Below, one piece after another: positions 54,925 through 63,583 of a stretch of 64,000 bases of DNA. Numbering within the stretch: position 1 is the first letter of the stretch; every line of letters begins with the position of its first letter. The notes under the pieces are model-generated. The model searched no databases and was not told the DNA's origin. It saw nothing but the letters and a program-made list of their open reading frames with translations. A program made the translations under genes and the position numbers. Source of the stretch: Abditibacteriaceae bacterium (lineage in GTDB: Bacteria; Armatimonadota; Abditibacteriia; Abditibacteriales; Abditibacteriaceae); contig JAFAZH010000004.1 of the NCBI GenBank assembly GCA_019239895.1, forward strand, positions 124,001 to 188,000. The letters run 5' to 3'.

Positions 54925-55428
54925 CTAAGCGGATGGAACTCGATATTGTAGCGCCAGGGCAAAGGCTGCGGTTGCAGCCAACGAGGTGATGGTTCTGACG
55001 TGATTCCAGGCTGTCCAATTCGTCAAATAATTGGCCCACACTTTGGCACCCTCGTGGCTGGCCGGACTGACGGCAGCAAGAGCATCATTCATCGGCACAT
55101 TGAACACAACTGTCACTATGAAACTTCCGACAAGATAAAGCACACCGCCAGCACACAGATAAACCGCGCCGGGAGCGTGCCAATGTCGGAAGGAGTGAAT
55201 AACTGCGAAGACACAAGCCGCTGTGCTGCCGAAGAAAACCAGGAAGAAAACAGAATTCAAAATGGTGGTGTTAATAGACTGCATGGCAGCCATGCCTTTA
55301 TCAGCGGGCAGGCGAGCTAAAGCTTGCATTACAAAAGCAGAAAAAGCAAAAAAGATTCCGGCCATTAACCCGCAACTTAGCACCCCGAACAAAGTGAGAG
55401 GGAAGATCCATTTATCAGAGTTCATCAT
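54925..55428 (-). CDS. DUF1772/anthrone-oxygenase-like membrane protein
   Basis: The protein has 167 aa with four helices. Characteristic segments: LTLFGVLSCGLMAGIFFAFSA, TILNSVFFLVFFGSTAACVF, VYLVGSFIVTVVFNVPMNDAL and WTAWNHVRTITSLAATAAFA; the NVPMND and WTAWNHVRT pieces mark the family. Function in bacteria is unclear. It sits between the bacillithiol operon and the Gfo/Idh/MocA gene without evident functional link. Confidence 0.88.
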   Translation of the reverse strand: MMNSDKWIFPLTLFGVLSCGLMAGIFFAFSAFVMQALARLPADKGMAAMQSINTTILNSVFFLVFFGSTAACVFAVIHSFRHWHAPGAVYLCAGGVLYLVGSFIVTVVFNVPMNDALAAVSPASHEGAKVWANYLTNWTAWNHVRTITSLAATAAFALALQYRVPSA

Positions 55429-55470
55429 ACAAATATCTTATTGGAGACCGAACAGACCTAACTTGCAGGG

Positions 55471-56610
55471 TTATTCCTTACACACGCGGCGGTATAAGGC
55501 TTCATAGCGGGGCACAATGATGTCGGCGGCAAAGTGTCCACGAGCAAACTGCTGTGCAGCACGGCCCATTGCACTACGCCGGGATGGATTTTGAATCAGC
55601 TCTTCGACTCTTCGTGCCAGGGTATTCGCATCTCCAAAGGGCACTAACACCCCCGTTCTCTGGTCATCAATGACTTCGGGGATACCCCCAACTCGTGTGG
55701 CAACGCTGGGGCAGGCGAAATACATCGCTTCCAAAATGCTGAGGCAGAAACTTTCGGTTTCGGACGTGATGAGACCCAGATCAGCCGCCTGCACATACTC
55801 TTCGACATCATACACTTTTTCCCGCACGATAACCCGCCCTTCCAAACCAAGCCGCTGCACCTTAGCCTTAAAGGGAGAAAAATCCTCGCCCGCCAGGATA
55901 ACCAACTTGAAGCTATCGTGCGGCTTAATGCGAGCTATCGTATCGAGCAGCAAATCAACCCGCTTGACAGGACGCAAATTCGAGCTATGGAGTATCATCA
56001 CCTCCGCATCGCTGATGCCCAATTCCTGGCGCACCTCCTGGCGCGAACGTGAGGGGTGTCGTGGCACAAAGAAATTGTGAATGACCTCGATAGGACGATC
56101 AACTTTGAGCAGCCGTTGGGTTTCTCCTTTCAGGTAATCAGACACGGCTGTGATAGCATCGGATTGGTTGAGCGCATGGCTAATCGCCGGGCCGTAGCCT
56201 GCGTCGCGTCCCAGCAGCATAGTATCCGTGCCATGCAGGGTTGTCACGACACGAGGCCGCTCGCGCGCCTCCAACATGGAACAGGCCAGGATAGCGGCTG
56301 TGGCATGGGGCACGGCGTAATGGACATGGAGCACATCCAGCCCATAATCGCGGCTGACTTCCGCCATCTTCACTGAAAGTGGCAAGGTGTAGTCAGGGTA
56401 GCGGAAGAGTCCGTAATCGTTAATCTGCACCGGGTGAAAGTAAATACGCGGTGCGCCGGATGAGAGACGAAACGGGCGCTCATAGCTAATGAAATGAATT
56501 TCATGGCCACGATGCGCTAATTCTTCGCCCAGTGCTGTGGCGAGAATACCACTGCCACCCACAGAGGGGTAGCAGGTAATCCCAATCTTAAGCGGTTTTT
56601 CAGAAGGCAT
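55471..56610 (-). CDS. bshA: N-acetyl-alpha-D-glucosaminyl L-malate synthase (bacillithiol pathway)
   Basis: The protein has 379 aa, the usual BshA length. It is a GT4 retaining glycosyltransferase that joins GlcNAc from UDP-GlcNAc to L-malate. BshA-specific segments: KIGITCYPSVGGSGILATAL, FISYERPFRL, DVLHVHYAVPHATAAILA and TTLHGTDTMLLGRDAGYGPA; the donor site is LGLITSETESFCLSILEAMY. It is the last gene of a run that includes bshB1 140 nt upstream and a BshC-like gene. The gap contains a dispersed repeat. Confidence 0.95.
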   Translation of the reverse strand: MPSEKPLKIGITCYPSVGGSGILATALGEELAHRGHEIHFISYERPFRLSSGAPRIYFHPVQINDYGLFRYPDYTLPLSVKMAEVSRDYGLDVLHVHYAVPHATAAILACSMLEARERPRVVTTLHGTDTMLLGRDAGYGPAISHALNQSDAITAVSDYLKGETQRLLKVDRPIEVIHNFFVPRHPSRSRQEVRQELGISDAEVMILHSSNLRPVKRVDLLLDTIARIKPHDSFKLVILAGEDFSPFKAKVQRLGLEGRVIVREKVYDVEEYVQAADLGLITSETESFCLSILEAMYFACPSVATRVGGIPEVIDDQRTGVLVPFGDANTLARRVEELIQNPSRRSAMGRAAQQFARGHFAADIIVPRYEALYRRVCKE

Positions 56611-56635
56611 AACATAATAGAGTTAACCACTAACA

Positions 56636-56700
56636 GAACGAGGATGGAGGATAGAAATAGCTGACTCTTACGATCCTCTATCTTCGATCTTCTATCCTCA
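56636..56700. repeat. Dispersed A/G-rich inverted repeat between bshA and bshB1
   Basis: GAACGAGGATGGAGGATAGA and ATCCTCTATCTTCGATCTTC alternate with complementary stretches. Composition and wording match the repeat at 26543-26650. Confidence 0.55.
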
Positions 56701-56750
56701 AATATCCGTGTCCATCTGTGTTCATCAGTGGTTAATCTGCTTTCAAGCGG

Positions 56751-57488
56751 TTAGAAGTGGCGCGCACCTCGACCTACGGGAGCAAGTGAGTCCACGACAA
56801 TTGGGTCATTGGGAAAAAGGGCAATCGCATAATCCACATTCGCGCTGAGGCCATGTAAGCGTGCCCGCGTCAGTTGCAGTTCAACATAGCGACGCGCACT
56901 CGTCTGCGAGGCGTGGGATTCCATCGCGGCAGTCCAAGCCATGATAATTTCAGGAGCGGAGACATCAACGAATATGGGCGTTATATCGCGTGGTTCCGTT
57001 TCCAGTGAACCCGCATAGAAGAAAAGTTGGCTAATGGTGTGGGGTGGTAAATCCCGTAGTTCATCTACTCCACCATAGCGGGCCAACCGAGCCGCATCAC
57101 GTACCAAACGGCCCAGACGCGCATGATCCGGGTGCTGATTTTCGACGAGGCTGGGAGCCAGCACAATACCGGGACGCACGCGCCGCAGCACAGCAGCAAT
57201 TTTGATGGCATGGGCGGTACGAATTTCTAAGTGGGCGTCGCCATCGAGTTCGAGAAATTCTACGGTTACCCCCAGAATTTCTGCCGCTTTTTGAGTTTCC
57301 TTCGTGCGTTGTTCAGGCGTGCCATGTGTCCCGGCCTCGCCACGCGAGCAGACAACTAAATGCGCCTCTCGGCGCGCACGGGTCTCCGCCGCAATCACAC
57401 CGCCACAGCCGAATTCAATATCGTCCGGGTGCGCGCCAAAAGCCACCAAAGGGAGTTGGTCAGGCTGGGAATTCGATGTAGGCTTCAT
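56751..57488 (-). CDS. bshB1: Bacillithiol biosynthesis deacetylase
   Basis: The protein is 245 aa from ATG 57488; a TTG at 57500 adds four residues. It is a zinc-dependent LmbE/PIG-L deacetylase that removes acetyl from GlcNAc-malate. Zinc motif AFGAHPDDIEFGCGG and ENQHPDHARLGRLVRDAARL match BshB1, as does EAGTHGTPEQRTKET. The start lies inside the preceding BshC-like gene, with an overlap of 29 nt, indicating translational coupling. The pathway order bshC-like, bshB1, bshA is thus within one transcript. Confidence 0.95.
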   Translation of the reverse strand: MKPTSNSQPDQLPLVAFGAHPDDIEFGCGGVIAAETRARREAHLVVCSRGEAGTHGTPEQRTKETQKAAEILGVTVEFLELDGDAHLEIRTAHAIKIAAVLRRVRPGIVLAPSLVENQHPDHARLGRLVRDAARLARYGGVDELRDLPPHTISQLFFYAGSLETEPRDITPIFVDVSAPEIIMAWTAAMESHASQTSARRYVELQLTRARLHGLSANVDYAIALFPNDPIVVDSLAPVGRGARHF

Positions 57489-58251
57489 GAGATTGCTCAA
57501 TCACATCCCGCTGCACATAGGCTATTTCAGGTGCATCTTCTTTACACATATAAGCCTGCTCTCCGGCTCCTGATACATAGTGCGTACAATGAACACCGGA
57601 CTGCATCCACTTGAGGCGCGTGTCGCGGGTGGGGCTAATTTGCGCTTTAGTGAAAGAAGTTGGCGGCAGCGTCAGGTAGGAATCGCCACCTTCGTGCAGC
57701 TTGAGTTCGCCTTCAATATAGCGAGCGCGGACAACTTCACTTTCATAAGGCACATCCACGAAAAAGTCTGATACCTCACAAGCCGCCTGGCGCAAGGCAG
57801 GGTCACTTGACCGCACTACACGAATACCATCCAGCAAGCCCATGCGCCGATACATTTCCAGGCAGAAGTCCGCGCTATTCATGCCTTCAGCCGTCACATC
57901 AATACTTTGGAAAGCGTCCACCCAGCAGGGAGCAACATAGGCAGGCAGGCGGCGCAGTGTCTTCGTGTGCCACTCGGCTAAGACGCGCTTGAGATATAAA
58001 GGTGAAAACTTGCGCTGAATTTTATTGGCAAACGCAAAATTCATCTGCACCGGCAGGCCCGTATCCTGGCGACGCAGCACCGTCTGGGTTTCGCGGGGGT
58101 CGTGGTCGCTGTCGTGATAGAAGAAGACAATCTCGCCACCAAGTTCGCTTTGCAGCCGCCGCGCCGTCAGGATTTTGGCGACTAAAAACCGCTTCGGAAA
58201 GAAGCCGCACGGTTGTTGGCCAAAACAGATGATGGGGTCTGATGCAGTCAT
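57460..58251 (-). CDS. Compact BshC-like protein, candidate cysteine-adding enzyme
   Basis: The protein has 263 aa; typical BshC has about 540. BshC joins Cys to GlcN-malate. Four blocks match the BshC core in order: ICFGQQPCGFF (GQQ at 11-13) for GGQQAG; YHDSDHDPRE (48-51 SDHD) for the GEDHDLDE nucleotide-site motif; RVVRSSDPALRQA (145-157) for VLLNSGDPGIKK; and PTRDTRLKW plus SGAGEQAY (207-215, 227-234) for the TRPLMQE and AGPGEINYW segments. Missing are the N-terminal 90 residues and the C-terminal coiled coil. These comparisons are from memory of B. subtilis BshC. The bshB1 gene overlaps its end, and a symporter gene ends 11 nt before it. Confidence 0.8.
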   Translation of the reverse strand: MTASDPIICFGQQPCGFFPKRFLVAKILTARRLQSELGGEIVFFYHDSDHDPRETQTVLRRQDTGLPVQMNFAFANKIQRKFSPLYLKRVLAEWHTKTLRRLPAYVAPCWVDAFQSIDVTAEGMNSADFCLEMYRRMGLLDGIRVVRSSDPALRQAACEVSDFFVDVPYESEVVRARYIEGELKLHEGGDSYLTLPPTSFTKAQISPTRDTRLKWMQSGVHCTHYVSGAGEQAYMCKEDAPEIAYVQRDVIEQSHEAYIEFPA

Positions 58252-58262
58252 AATTTATGACA

Positions 58263-59972
58263 TCACGCTCTATCCGGGTAATAATCGGTCTTCCCTTGCA
58301 AGGCAGTGGCGAAGAGCACACAGGCGATACAACCGATAGGATTGAACCAGAGATAGCCGAGTTTATCCTGATACAGCCAATAGAGCACAAAGATCAGAAG
58401 TTGCGCCAGAATAGCCGCCCAGAAGATGGCTGTACCGCCGACACGCTTCAAGAAGAAAGCGACCATAAATATACCTAATACCGGGCCATAAAAAATGGAG
58501 CCGAGGATATTCGTCGCCTGGATTAAGTTCTCGGCTATGGTGGCAAAAAGCGCAAAGGCAATAGCCGCGCAGCCCCAGAAGATAGTAAACCACCGCGAAG
58601 CCGCTACATAATGAGCATCTCCGGCATCCAACTTCACCAGATGGCGGTACAGGTCTACGACCGTGGTAGACGCCAGCGAATTGAGTTCAGCCGCCTTAGA
58701 GGAGAGCGTGGCGGCAAAGAACACCGCGATGAGCAGGCCGATTAACCCATGCGGCAGTTGTTGGAGCACAAAAGTGATAAACACGTAATCGGCATCACTA
58801 CCGGTCTTGCCAACTTGGGCCGCTTCCAGGGCTTTCTTAGCATCTTTGCGAATCTGGTCAGTTCTATCTCCGGCAGCCATTGCCTCTTTATGGGCTATCG
58901 CTATCTGCTGTGCATTGCCGCTATGGGTCGCATCAATCCAGTGCCGGACAGCCTGGCGCTGCTGCTCATGGGCCACCGTGAACTTTTGTTCCAAGGGGTG
59001 AAGTTGCCCTGAGGCATCATGCTGGACGGCTAACTTCCAGGCAGTCTCGTTAAAGAAGATGGGAGATGGTTGAAACACGTAGAAGACAAACAACAGAGAA
59101 CCCAACAACAGAATGAAAAACTGCATGGGGATTTTACACACCGCATTGAACATCAATCCCAGACGGCTCTCCCGCAGTGATGGGCCGGAGATATAGCGCT
59201 GAACCTGCGACTGATCGGTTCCAAAATACGAAAGGGCCAGAAACATGCCACCGATTAAGCCCGACCAGAAGGTGTAGCGTTTACTAAAATCAACCGAATA
59301 GTCTACCGCTTGCAATTTGTGAAAACCGCCTGCTACCGTCATGGCATCCGTGAGTGAAAGATCAGAATGCAGCTTGCTTAACAGGATAATAAACGCGGCG
59401 GCCATCCCCGCAAAGATGACACCTAACTGATACTTCTGCGTATGGCTCACAGCATCACTGCCACCAGCTACAGTGTAGGCGATGGCCACGATTCCACTAC
59501 AGATAATGGTAAGGTCGAGCCGCCAGCCCATCACGGTGGAGAGCACAATGGCCGGGGCATAGATCGTGATGCCTGCGCCTAATCCGCGTGGCAACAGGAA
59601 GAGAGCAGCCCCTAAGAGACGTGTCTTGGTATCGAATCGTTGACCCAGATACTCATAGGCCGTGTAGACCTTCAGCCGCCGGTAAATGGGCAAGAAGACC
59701 ATTGAGATGACAATCAGGCCAAAGGGTGCCCCGAAATAGTTCTGCACAAAGCCCAGGCCGCTTTCATAGCCCTGGCCCGGAGTCGAGAGGAAGGTAATGG
59801 CACTGGCCTGGGTCGCCATAACCGAAAGGCCAATCACCAGCCAGTTGGTATCACCCGCGCCTTTGAGGTAGGTATTGAGATCACGGCGATCCCGCGTGCG
59901 CCAGACACCATAAGCCGCAATGCCGAGGATGGTGCCGAACAGCACCAGGTAGTCAAGCCAGTTCAAGGGCAC
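58263..59972 (-). CDS. Sodium:solute symporter family protein
   Basis: The protein has 569 aa with about 13 helices. It begins LNWLDYLVLFGTILGIAAYG and has the family segments MATQASAITFLSTPGQGYES, GADQ-type sodium-site region in YFGTDQSQVQRYISG, and KAAELNSLASTTVVDLYRHL. A charged Ala/Lys-rich cytosolic insert lies at about 325-400. Substrate unknown. It sits between a PIG-L deacetylase/63-aa protein unit and the bsh genes; I recall a similar association with bshB1 in Bacteroidota, which might mean transport of a bacillithiol-related sugar or amino acid. Confidence 0.9.
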   Translation of the reverse strand: MPLNWLDYLVLFGTILGIAAYGVWRTRDRRDLNTYLKGAGDTNWLVIGLSVMATQASAITFLSTPGQGYESGLGFVQNYFGAPFGLIVISMVFLPIYRRLKVYTAYEYLGQRFDTKTRLLGAALFLLPRGLGAGITIYAPAIVLSTVMGWRLDLTIICSGIVAIAYTVAGGSDAVSHTQKYQLGVIFAGMAAAFIILLSKLHSDLSLTDAMTVAGGFHKLQAVDYSVDFSKRYTFWSGLIGGMFLALSYFGTDQSQVQRYISGPSLRESRLGLMFNAVCKIPMQFFILLLGSLLFVFYVFQPSPIFFNETAWKLAVQHDASGQLHPLEQKFTVAHEQQRQAVRHWIDATHSGNAQQIAIAHKEAMAAGDRTDQIRKDAKKALEAAQVGKTGSDADYVFITFVLQQLPHGLIGLLIAVFFAATLSSKAAELNSLASTTVVDLYRHLVKLDAGDAHYVAASRWFTIFWGCAAIAFALFATIAENLIQATNILGSIFYGPVLGIFMVAFFLKRVGGTAIFWAAILAQLLIFVLYWLYQDKLGYLWFNPIGCIACVLFATALQGKTDYYPDRA

Positions 59973-59979
59973 ACCCGTT

Positions 59980-60171
59980 TCACGCGAACGCCCTCGATAG
60001 CACCGTCAGGAACACCACATAGGCGATAAAGACCACCACGACGAAAAGATAAACTTTAGGCCAAGTGCTTAGTCCTGGTAGACTCGTCATGTCGTCCGAA
60101 AGTCCAGCCGTTTCGTCTGGCGAACTCGCTGGTATATCGGTGGTTGTAGGCTGCTGCGGGTCAAGATTCAT
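59980..60171 (-). CDS. 63-aa single-helix membrane protein
   Basis: It has a polar Pro/Thr/Ser/Asp-rich N-terminus (1-37) and one helix (VYLFVVVVFIAYVVFLTVLS). The start overlaps the upstream stop codon by 4 nt (ATGA), and the symporter begins 7 nt later, so it is clearly an operon member. Such small proteins before SSS symporters may assist the carrier; no family is recognised. Confidence 0.75.
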   Translation of the reverse strand: MNLDPQQPTTTDIPASSPDETAGLSDDMTSLPGLSTWPKVYLFVVVVFIAYVVFLTVLSRAFA

Positions 60172-62735
60172 TTGCCCAGAGACACCAAATTCGCAAATAG
60201 CCGATAGGCTCCGGGCACTCCGGCGGGCAGTTCGCGGAAGAACACCAGCCCGGTATACACGAAGTAACCCCGACCATACTTAGCGACTAAGAGGCCACCC
60301 TTGAGCGGTTCCTCACCGGGATCGCCGGACGCGAACAGGGGAGTAAAATGCTCGTCCCACTGACTGGGGAAGTAAATGCCACGCTCCTGCACCCAACCTT
60401 CAAAGTCCGCTGCCGTAATCTTATTGGGTGTATTCAAAGCCGGATGATCGGGAGCTAAGAACGTCACCGGCGCATTCTCATTGGTGACTCGCTGCGATGA
60501 GAGAGTAAGGTCATAGGGAGCAAGTTTGTTGGTCTTGAGACCATCGGGTCGGTTGTATTGCTCAATCACATTGCCACCACCTTCGACATAGGCAAAGAGT
60601 GCGGGCAAGCCATCAGCCAAGTCAGTCCGTACGTTAAAGGCACGAACGCCAATGACCACCGCATCAAAGCGACGTAAACTGTCCGCCGTTAAGTCGGCAC
60701 CGGAAAGTTGAGTCACCGTGTAGCCCATTTGCTCCAATGCCGGGGCCACGCTATCGCCTGCACCTGCTATATACCCAACCTGTTTACCCCGGATAGAGAG
60801 GTCAAGAGCAACCGCCTTTATTTGTGCGGGAGACTGGACAAGCAGCGGCGGAATATGCGGATAATTAATCTCCAACCGTTGCGTATCGAACTGCCCACCA
60901 TTGACAGTCGCGCGAGCCGTGATATTGGCCGTTGTTAATTGTGCAGGGGCCGTGACATTAAAGGTCAAGCTGGCCTTTGCACCAACTGCTGCCAAGTGAA
61001 AGGGTTGACTGGCTGGCGCGACCTTCCAACCTGCGGGGACATCCAGACTGAGCGAGCCATTGGTATTAGCACGAGCGGCAACGACTTCAACCGTGACAGG
61101 CCGGGACGCACTGGGGGCGAATAGGCTCACCTCCGAAACTAAGTGCAGTGACACCGGAGGAATCACTTCCAAGCGTCGTCGCGCCACTGCCGGGTCTTTT
61201 TGCGCCGCATCGCTGTTTGCCCTGTCCGCCAACACTTGTACTGGTTCATCGGGTAGCGCCAGAGTTTGACCACCAATCTCAAAGACTTCCTGCACCGGGA
61301 AAGCGGGCGGGTTCTCTGGCTGCCCAATCAGGTTCCCGTCCTGCACGCGGAACATACCTGCGGTTGGTTCCTGGCGCAACCAGTATGGCTGACTGATGGG
61401 TGTTTTGGCAGGCAAGGTTTGTGTCGCCTCACGCGTTGCCGTTTGGCCCGGATGGAGAGTTATCGGCACAGACAACTGGTTGCCGAGAATTGAATAACTC
61501 GATGCTAACCAGCGCACCGGCACAGCCGACCGTACTATAGCGGTGTGGTGCAAATGTAACGCTTCACCCGGCACGACTTCGGCCTGCGGCACCGTCGTTT
61601 CAAAACTCAGCCCCACACATTCTTGAATAATATGGTCGAGATCGGCACGCTTTTCCGCCATAATAGGGTCAGCAGCCAGTTGGCTCAGGCGGGTGCGGAT
61701 TTCCAACAGGGCGGGCACACTGGTAGCGGGATCATTGGGATTGAACGCCGCCAGCAGCGCATCCGCTAAGTGTCCCACATCAGTTCCACCGGGCACTCGG
61801 TTCCAGGTAGTATCTACGCCTTCCAAGATGTCCTTGGTCGCAGGTTCGCCACTCAGTAGCTTGAAGGACTCCATGCGGGGGCCTCCGCCGCCACCTCCCC
61901 CGCCAAAATTCCCAAACCCCTGGCTTTTGTGCATGGCCCGGCTGCGCCCGGCAATGGAGGCAAACGATTCGCCCAGAACCGGGTCAACGCCGCTAATGTC
62001 TATCTGGAAGGCACCTGGCCCGCCGCCATTCTGCAAAATTCGCTTCGGCTGCCAGGGCTTTAAGGTGGTAAGCTGTTCCGGGAACGCGGTTGGATCACCA
62101 GCCAGTTTGAAGGCTTCTATCGCCAGCACTGCCGAGGCGGTGTGATGACCATGCGTGCCACCAGGTTCGGGGGAGAAGCGGGTAATCATCACATCGGGAC
62201 GAAAAGTGCGAATCACGCGCACAATATCGCCTAACACCTGTTGATGATCCCAGATATTTAATGTCTCGCGGTAGTCTTTGGAAAAGCCAAAGTCAAGGGC
62301 GCGGGTAAAGAACTGATGACCGCCATCCAGTCGCCGTGCGGCCAGCAATTCTTGCGTGCGAATCAGACCCAGTTGCGCACCAAACTCTCCACCTAATACG
62401 TTCTGCCCGCCATCGCCTCGCGTCAGGGAAAGATAAGCGGTGCGATAGGCCCGGCCTCGTGCCAGGTAGGTGATAAGTTGCGTGTTCTCATCGTCGGGAT
62501 GGGCCGCGACATACAACACGCGGCCCATCTCACGAAAGCGCCGTAAATCCTGCTGAATCGCCACACCAGACACCCCGGATTGAGGTGCGGTTGCGGCTGG
62601 AACAGGTGCTTCGGCGGCGCGACTGCTGTTGTCCACGAGGAGAACCAGCAACAGGGCAACTACCATTATTGGCAACGCCAGAGAGGACAGCATCCGCTGG
62701 GGGTGCTGCGAAGGTAACAACTGAGTTTTGGTCAT
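60168..62735 (-). CDS. Exported PIG-L/LmbE-type deacetylase with large C-terminal region
   Basis: The protein has 855 aa. A signal peptide (MLSSLALPIMVVALLLVLLV, ending SRAAEA) is followed by a LmbE domain (about 55-260) with zinc motifs YVAAHPDDENTQLITYL and EPGGTHGHHTASAVL. The middle contains a Gly-rich loop (FGNFGGGGGGGGPRM). The C-terminal part has beta-sandwich (about 430-660) and ThuA/GATase-like (LRRFDAVVIGVRAFNVRTDL) segments. It probably deacetylates a sugar amide outside the cytosol. It heads the group after the DUF2911 gene, 3 nt upstream. Confidence 0.88.
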   Translation of the reverse strand: MTKTQLLPSQHPQRMLSSLALPIMVVALLLVLLVDNSSRAAEAPVPAATAPQSGVSGVAIQQDLRRFREMGRVLYVAAHPDDENTQLITYLARGRAYRTAYLSLTRGDGGQNVLGGEFGAQLGLIRTQELLAARRLDGGHQFFTRALDFGFSKDYRETLNIWDHQQVLGDIVRVIRTFRPDVMITRFSPEPGGTHGHHTASAVLAIEAFKLAGDPTAFPEQLTTLKPWQPKRILQNGGGPGAFQIDISGVDPVLGESFASIAGRSRAMHKSQGFGNFGGGGGGGGPRMESFKLLSGEPATKDILEGVDTTWNRVPGGTDVGHLADALLAAFNPNDPATSVPALLEIRTRLSQLAADPIMAEKRADLDHIIQECVGLSFETTVPQAEVVPGEALHLHHTAIVRSAVPVRWLASSYSILGNQLSVPITLHPGQTATREATQTLPAKTPISQPYWLRQEPTAGMFRVQDGNLIGQPENPPAFPVQEVFEIGGQTLALPDEPVQVLADRANSDAAQKDPAVARRRLEVIPPVSLHLVSEVSLFAPSASRPVTVEVVAARANTNGSLSLDVPAGWKVAPASQPFHLAAVGAKASLTFNVTAPAQLTTANITARATVNGGQFDTQRLEINYPHIPPLLVQSPAQIKAVALDLSIRGKQVGYIAGAGDSVAPALEQMGYTVTQLSGADLTADSLRRFDAVVIGVRAFNVRTDLADGLPALFAYVEGGGNVIEQYNRPDGLKTNKLAPYDLTLSSQRVTNENAPVTFLAPDHPALNTPNKITAADFEGWVQERGIYFPSQWDEHFTPLFASGDPGEEPLKGGLLVAKYGRGYFVYTGLVFFRELPAGVPGAYRLFANLVSLGK

Positions 62736-62738
62736 CTA

Positions 62739-63311
62739 TTACTTATGAACAGTAAACGGTATGGAATACTGCGTATTTTCCCACATCATCTTGATCAGGC
62801 CACCATTACCGTTCGGGTTCTTTTCAACGGACATGGTGAACTGGTCTACAGCTTTATCCAGATTTGTCTTGGTCAAGTCAACGCGGGCGAGGTCTTGTTT
62901 CTCATCATACTGGGTGCCCCACTGCCCGACTTGCTTGCTGATGACCAACTTGGCCGATCCATCAGCGGCGGGCAGGGTAAAGAGAGTCACCGCACCAGCG
63001 GGAACGGTTACGCCACCCAGATCAATCGGTTGCTGGGTAACCAAGAGGGTCGCTTCGTTAGCACCCGTGCGCCACACCTGGCCAAAGGGCACCAGCCCCC
63101 CCCAGATTTTGCGGGGGGCACCGGTCTTGGGGTCTTTGGTATAGGGGCGACTGTAATAAATCGTGACGCGGTTGCCATCAATGACGGTGCCCGTTACGTC
63201 AATCGGGCTAATGCGCTTCTGCTGGGCCAGCAGTGGCGACGTGCCGAGCAGGATGGTGGCGGCAACAAGAACCAATAATTGAATCCTGCTCCTGAAAAGT
63301 GCTGTGTGCAT
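62739..63311 (-). CDS. Exported DUF2911 protein
   Basis: The protein has 190 aa. A signal peptide (LLVLVAATILLGTSPLLAQQ) is followed by the DUF2911 pattern: VTIYYSRPYTKDPKTGAPRK, IWGGLVPFGQVWRTGANEAT, VPAGAVTLFTLP, and a C-terminal KMMWENTQYSIPF. Family members are periplasmic proteins of unknown function, usually about 160-280 aa. A strong ribosome-binding site (AAGGAGATAGT) precedes the ATG. It is the first gene of the minus-strand run leading to bshA. Confidence 0.9.
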   Translation of the reverse strand: MHTALFRSRIQLLVLVAATILLGTSPLLAQQKRISPIDVTGTVIDGNRVTIYYSRPYTKDPKTGAPRKIWGGLVPFGQVWRTGANEATLLVTQQPIDLGGVTVPAGAVTLFTLPAADGSAKLVISKQVGQWGTQYDEKQDLARVDLTKTNLDKAVDQFTMSVEKNPNGNGGLIKMMWENTQYSIPFTVHK

Positions 63312-63583
63312 ACTATCTCCTTATGTGGCTGAATGTTAAACGTTGGAACATACCTTGATTGACCCGACACAAAACCGCTTGACGAAACAGCCCGTCAAGA
63401 CAGGGTTCAAATGCGGGTCGGAGTCGAGGTGAATTCCATCCTTGCACCTCTCATTGTAGTGGCTTTAACCAAGATGTTCAATACTGGGGAGTTCAGGAGG
63501 AATAATAAAATTGAGGCTATTCTTTAGATGGCCACAACTTACTTACCCGACTACCCCCCTGAGACAGCTTGATACAATAAAAG
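63312..63583. other. Divergent gap before the terminal membrane protein gene
   Basis: It must hold the promoter of the DUF2911-to-bshA run. A short hairpin, CTTGACG (63378-63384) and CGTCAAG (63393-63399), is the only structure seen. No promoter boxes are assigned. Confidence 0.4.

Noticed and set aside
53480..55039. Start at 55039 for the Gfo/Idh/MocA protein
   Set aside because: The upstream residues overlap another gene and hide the Tat signal; TTG 54808 has a suitable ribosome-binding site.
63400..63440. GGTTCAAATGCGGGTC resembling a tRNA T-arm
   Set aside because: No acceptor stem or anticodon arm can be folded around it.
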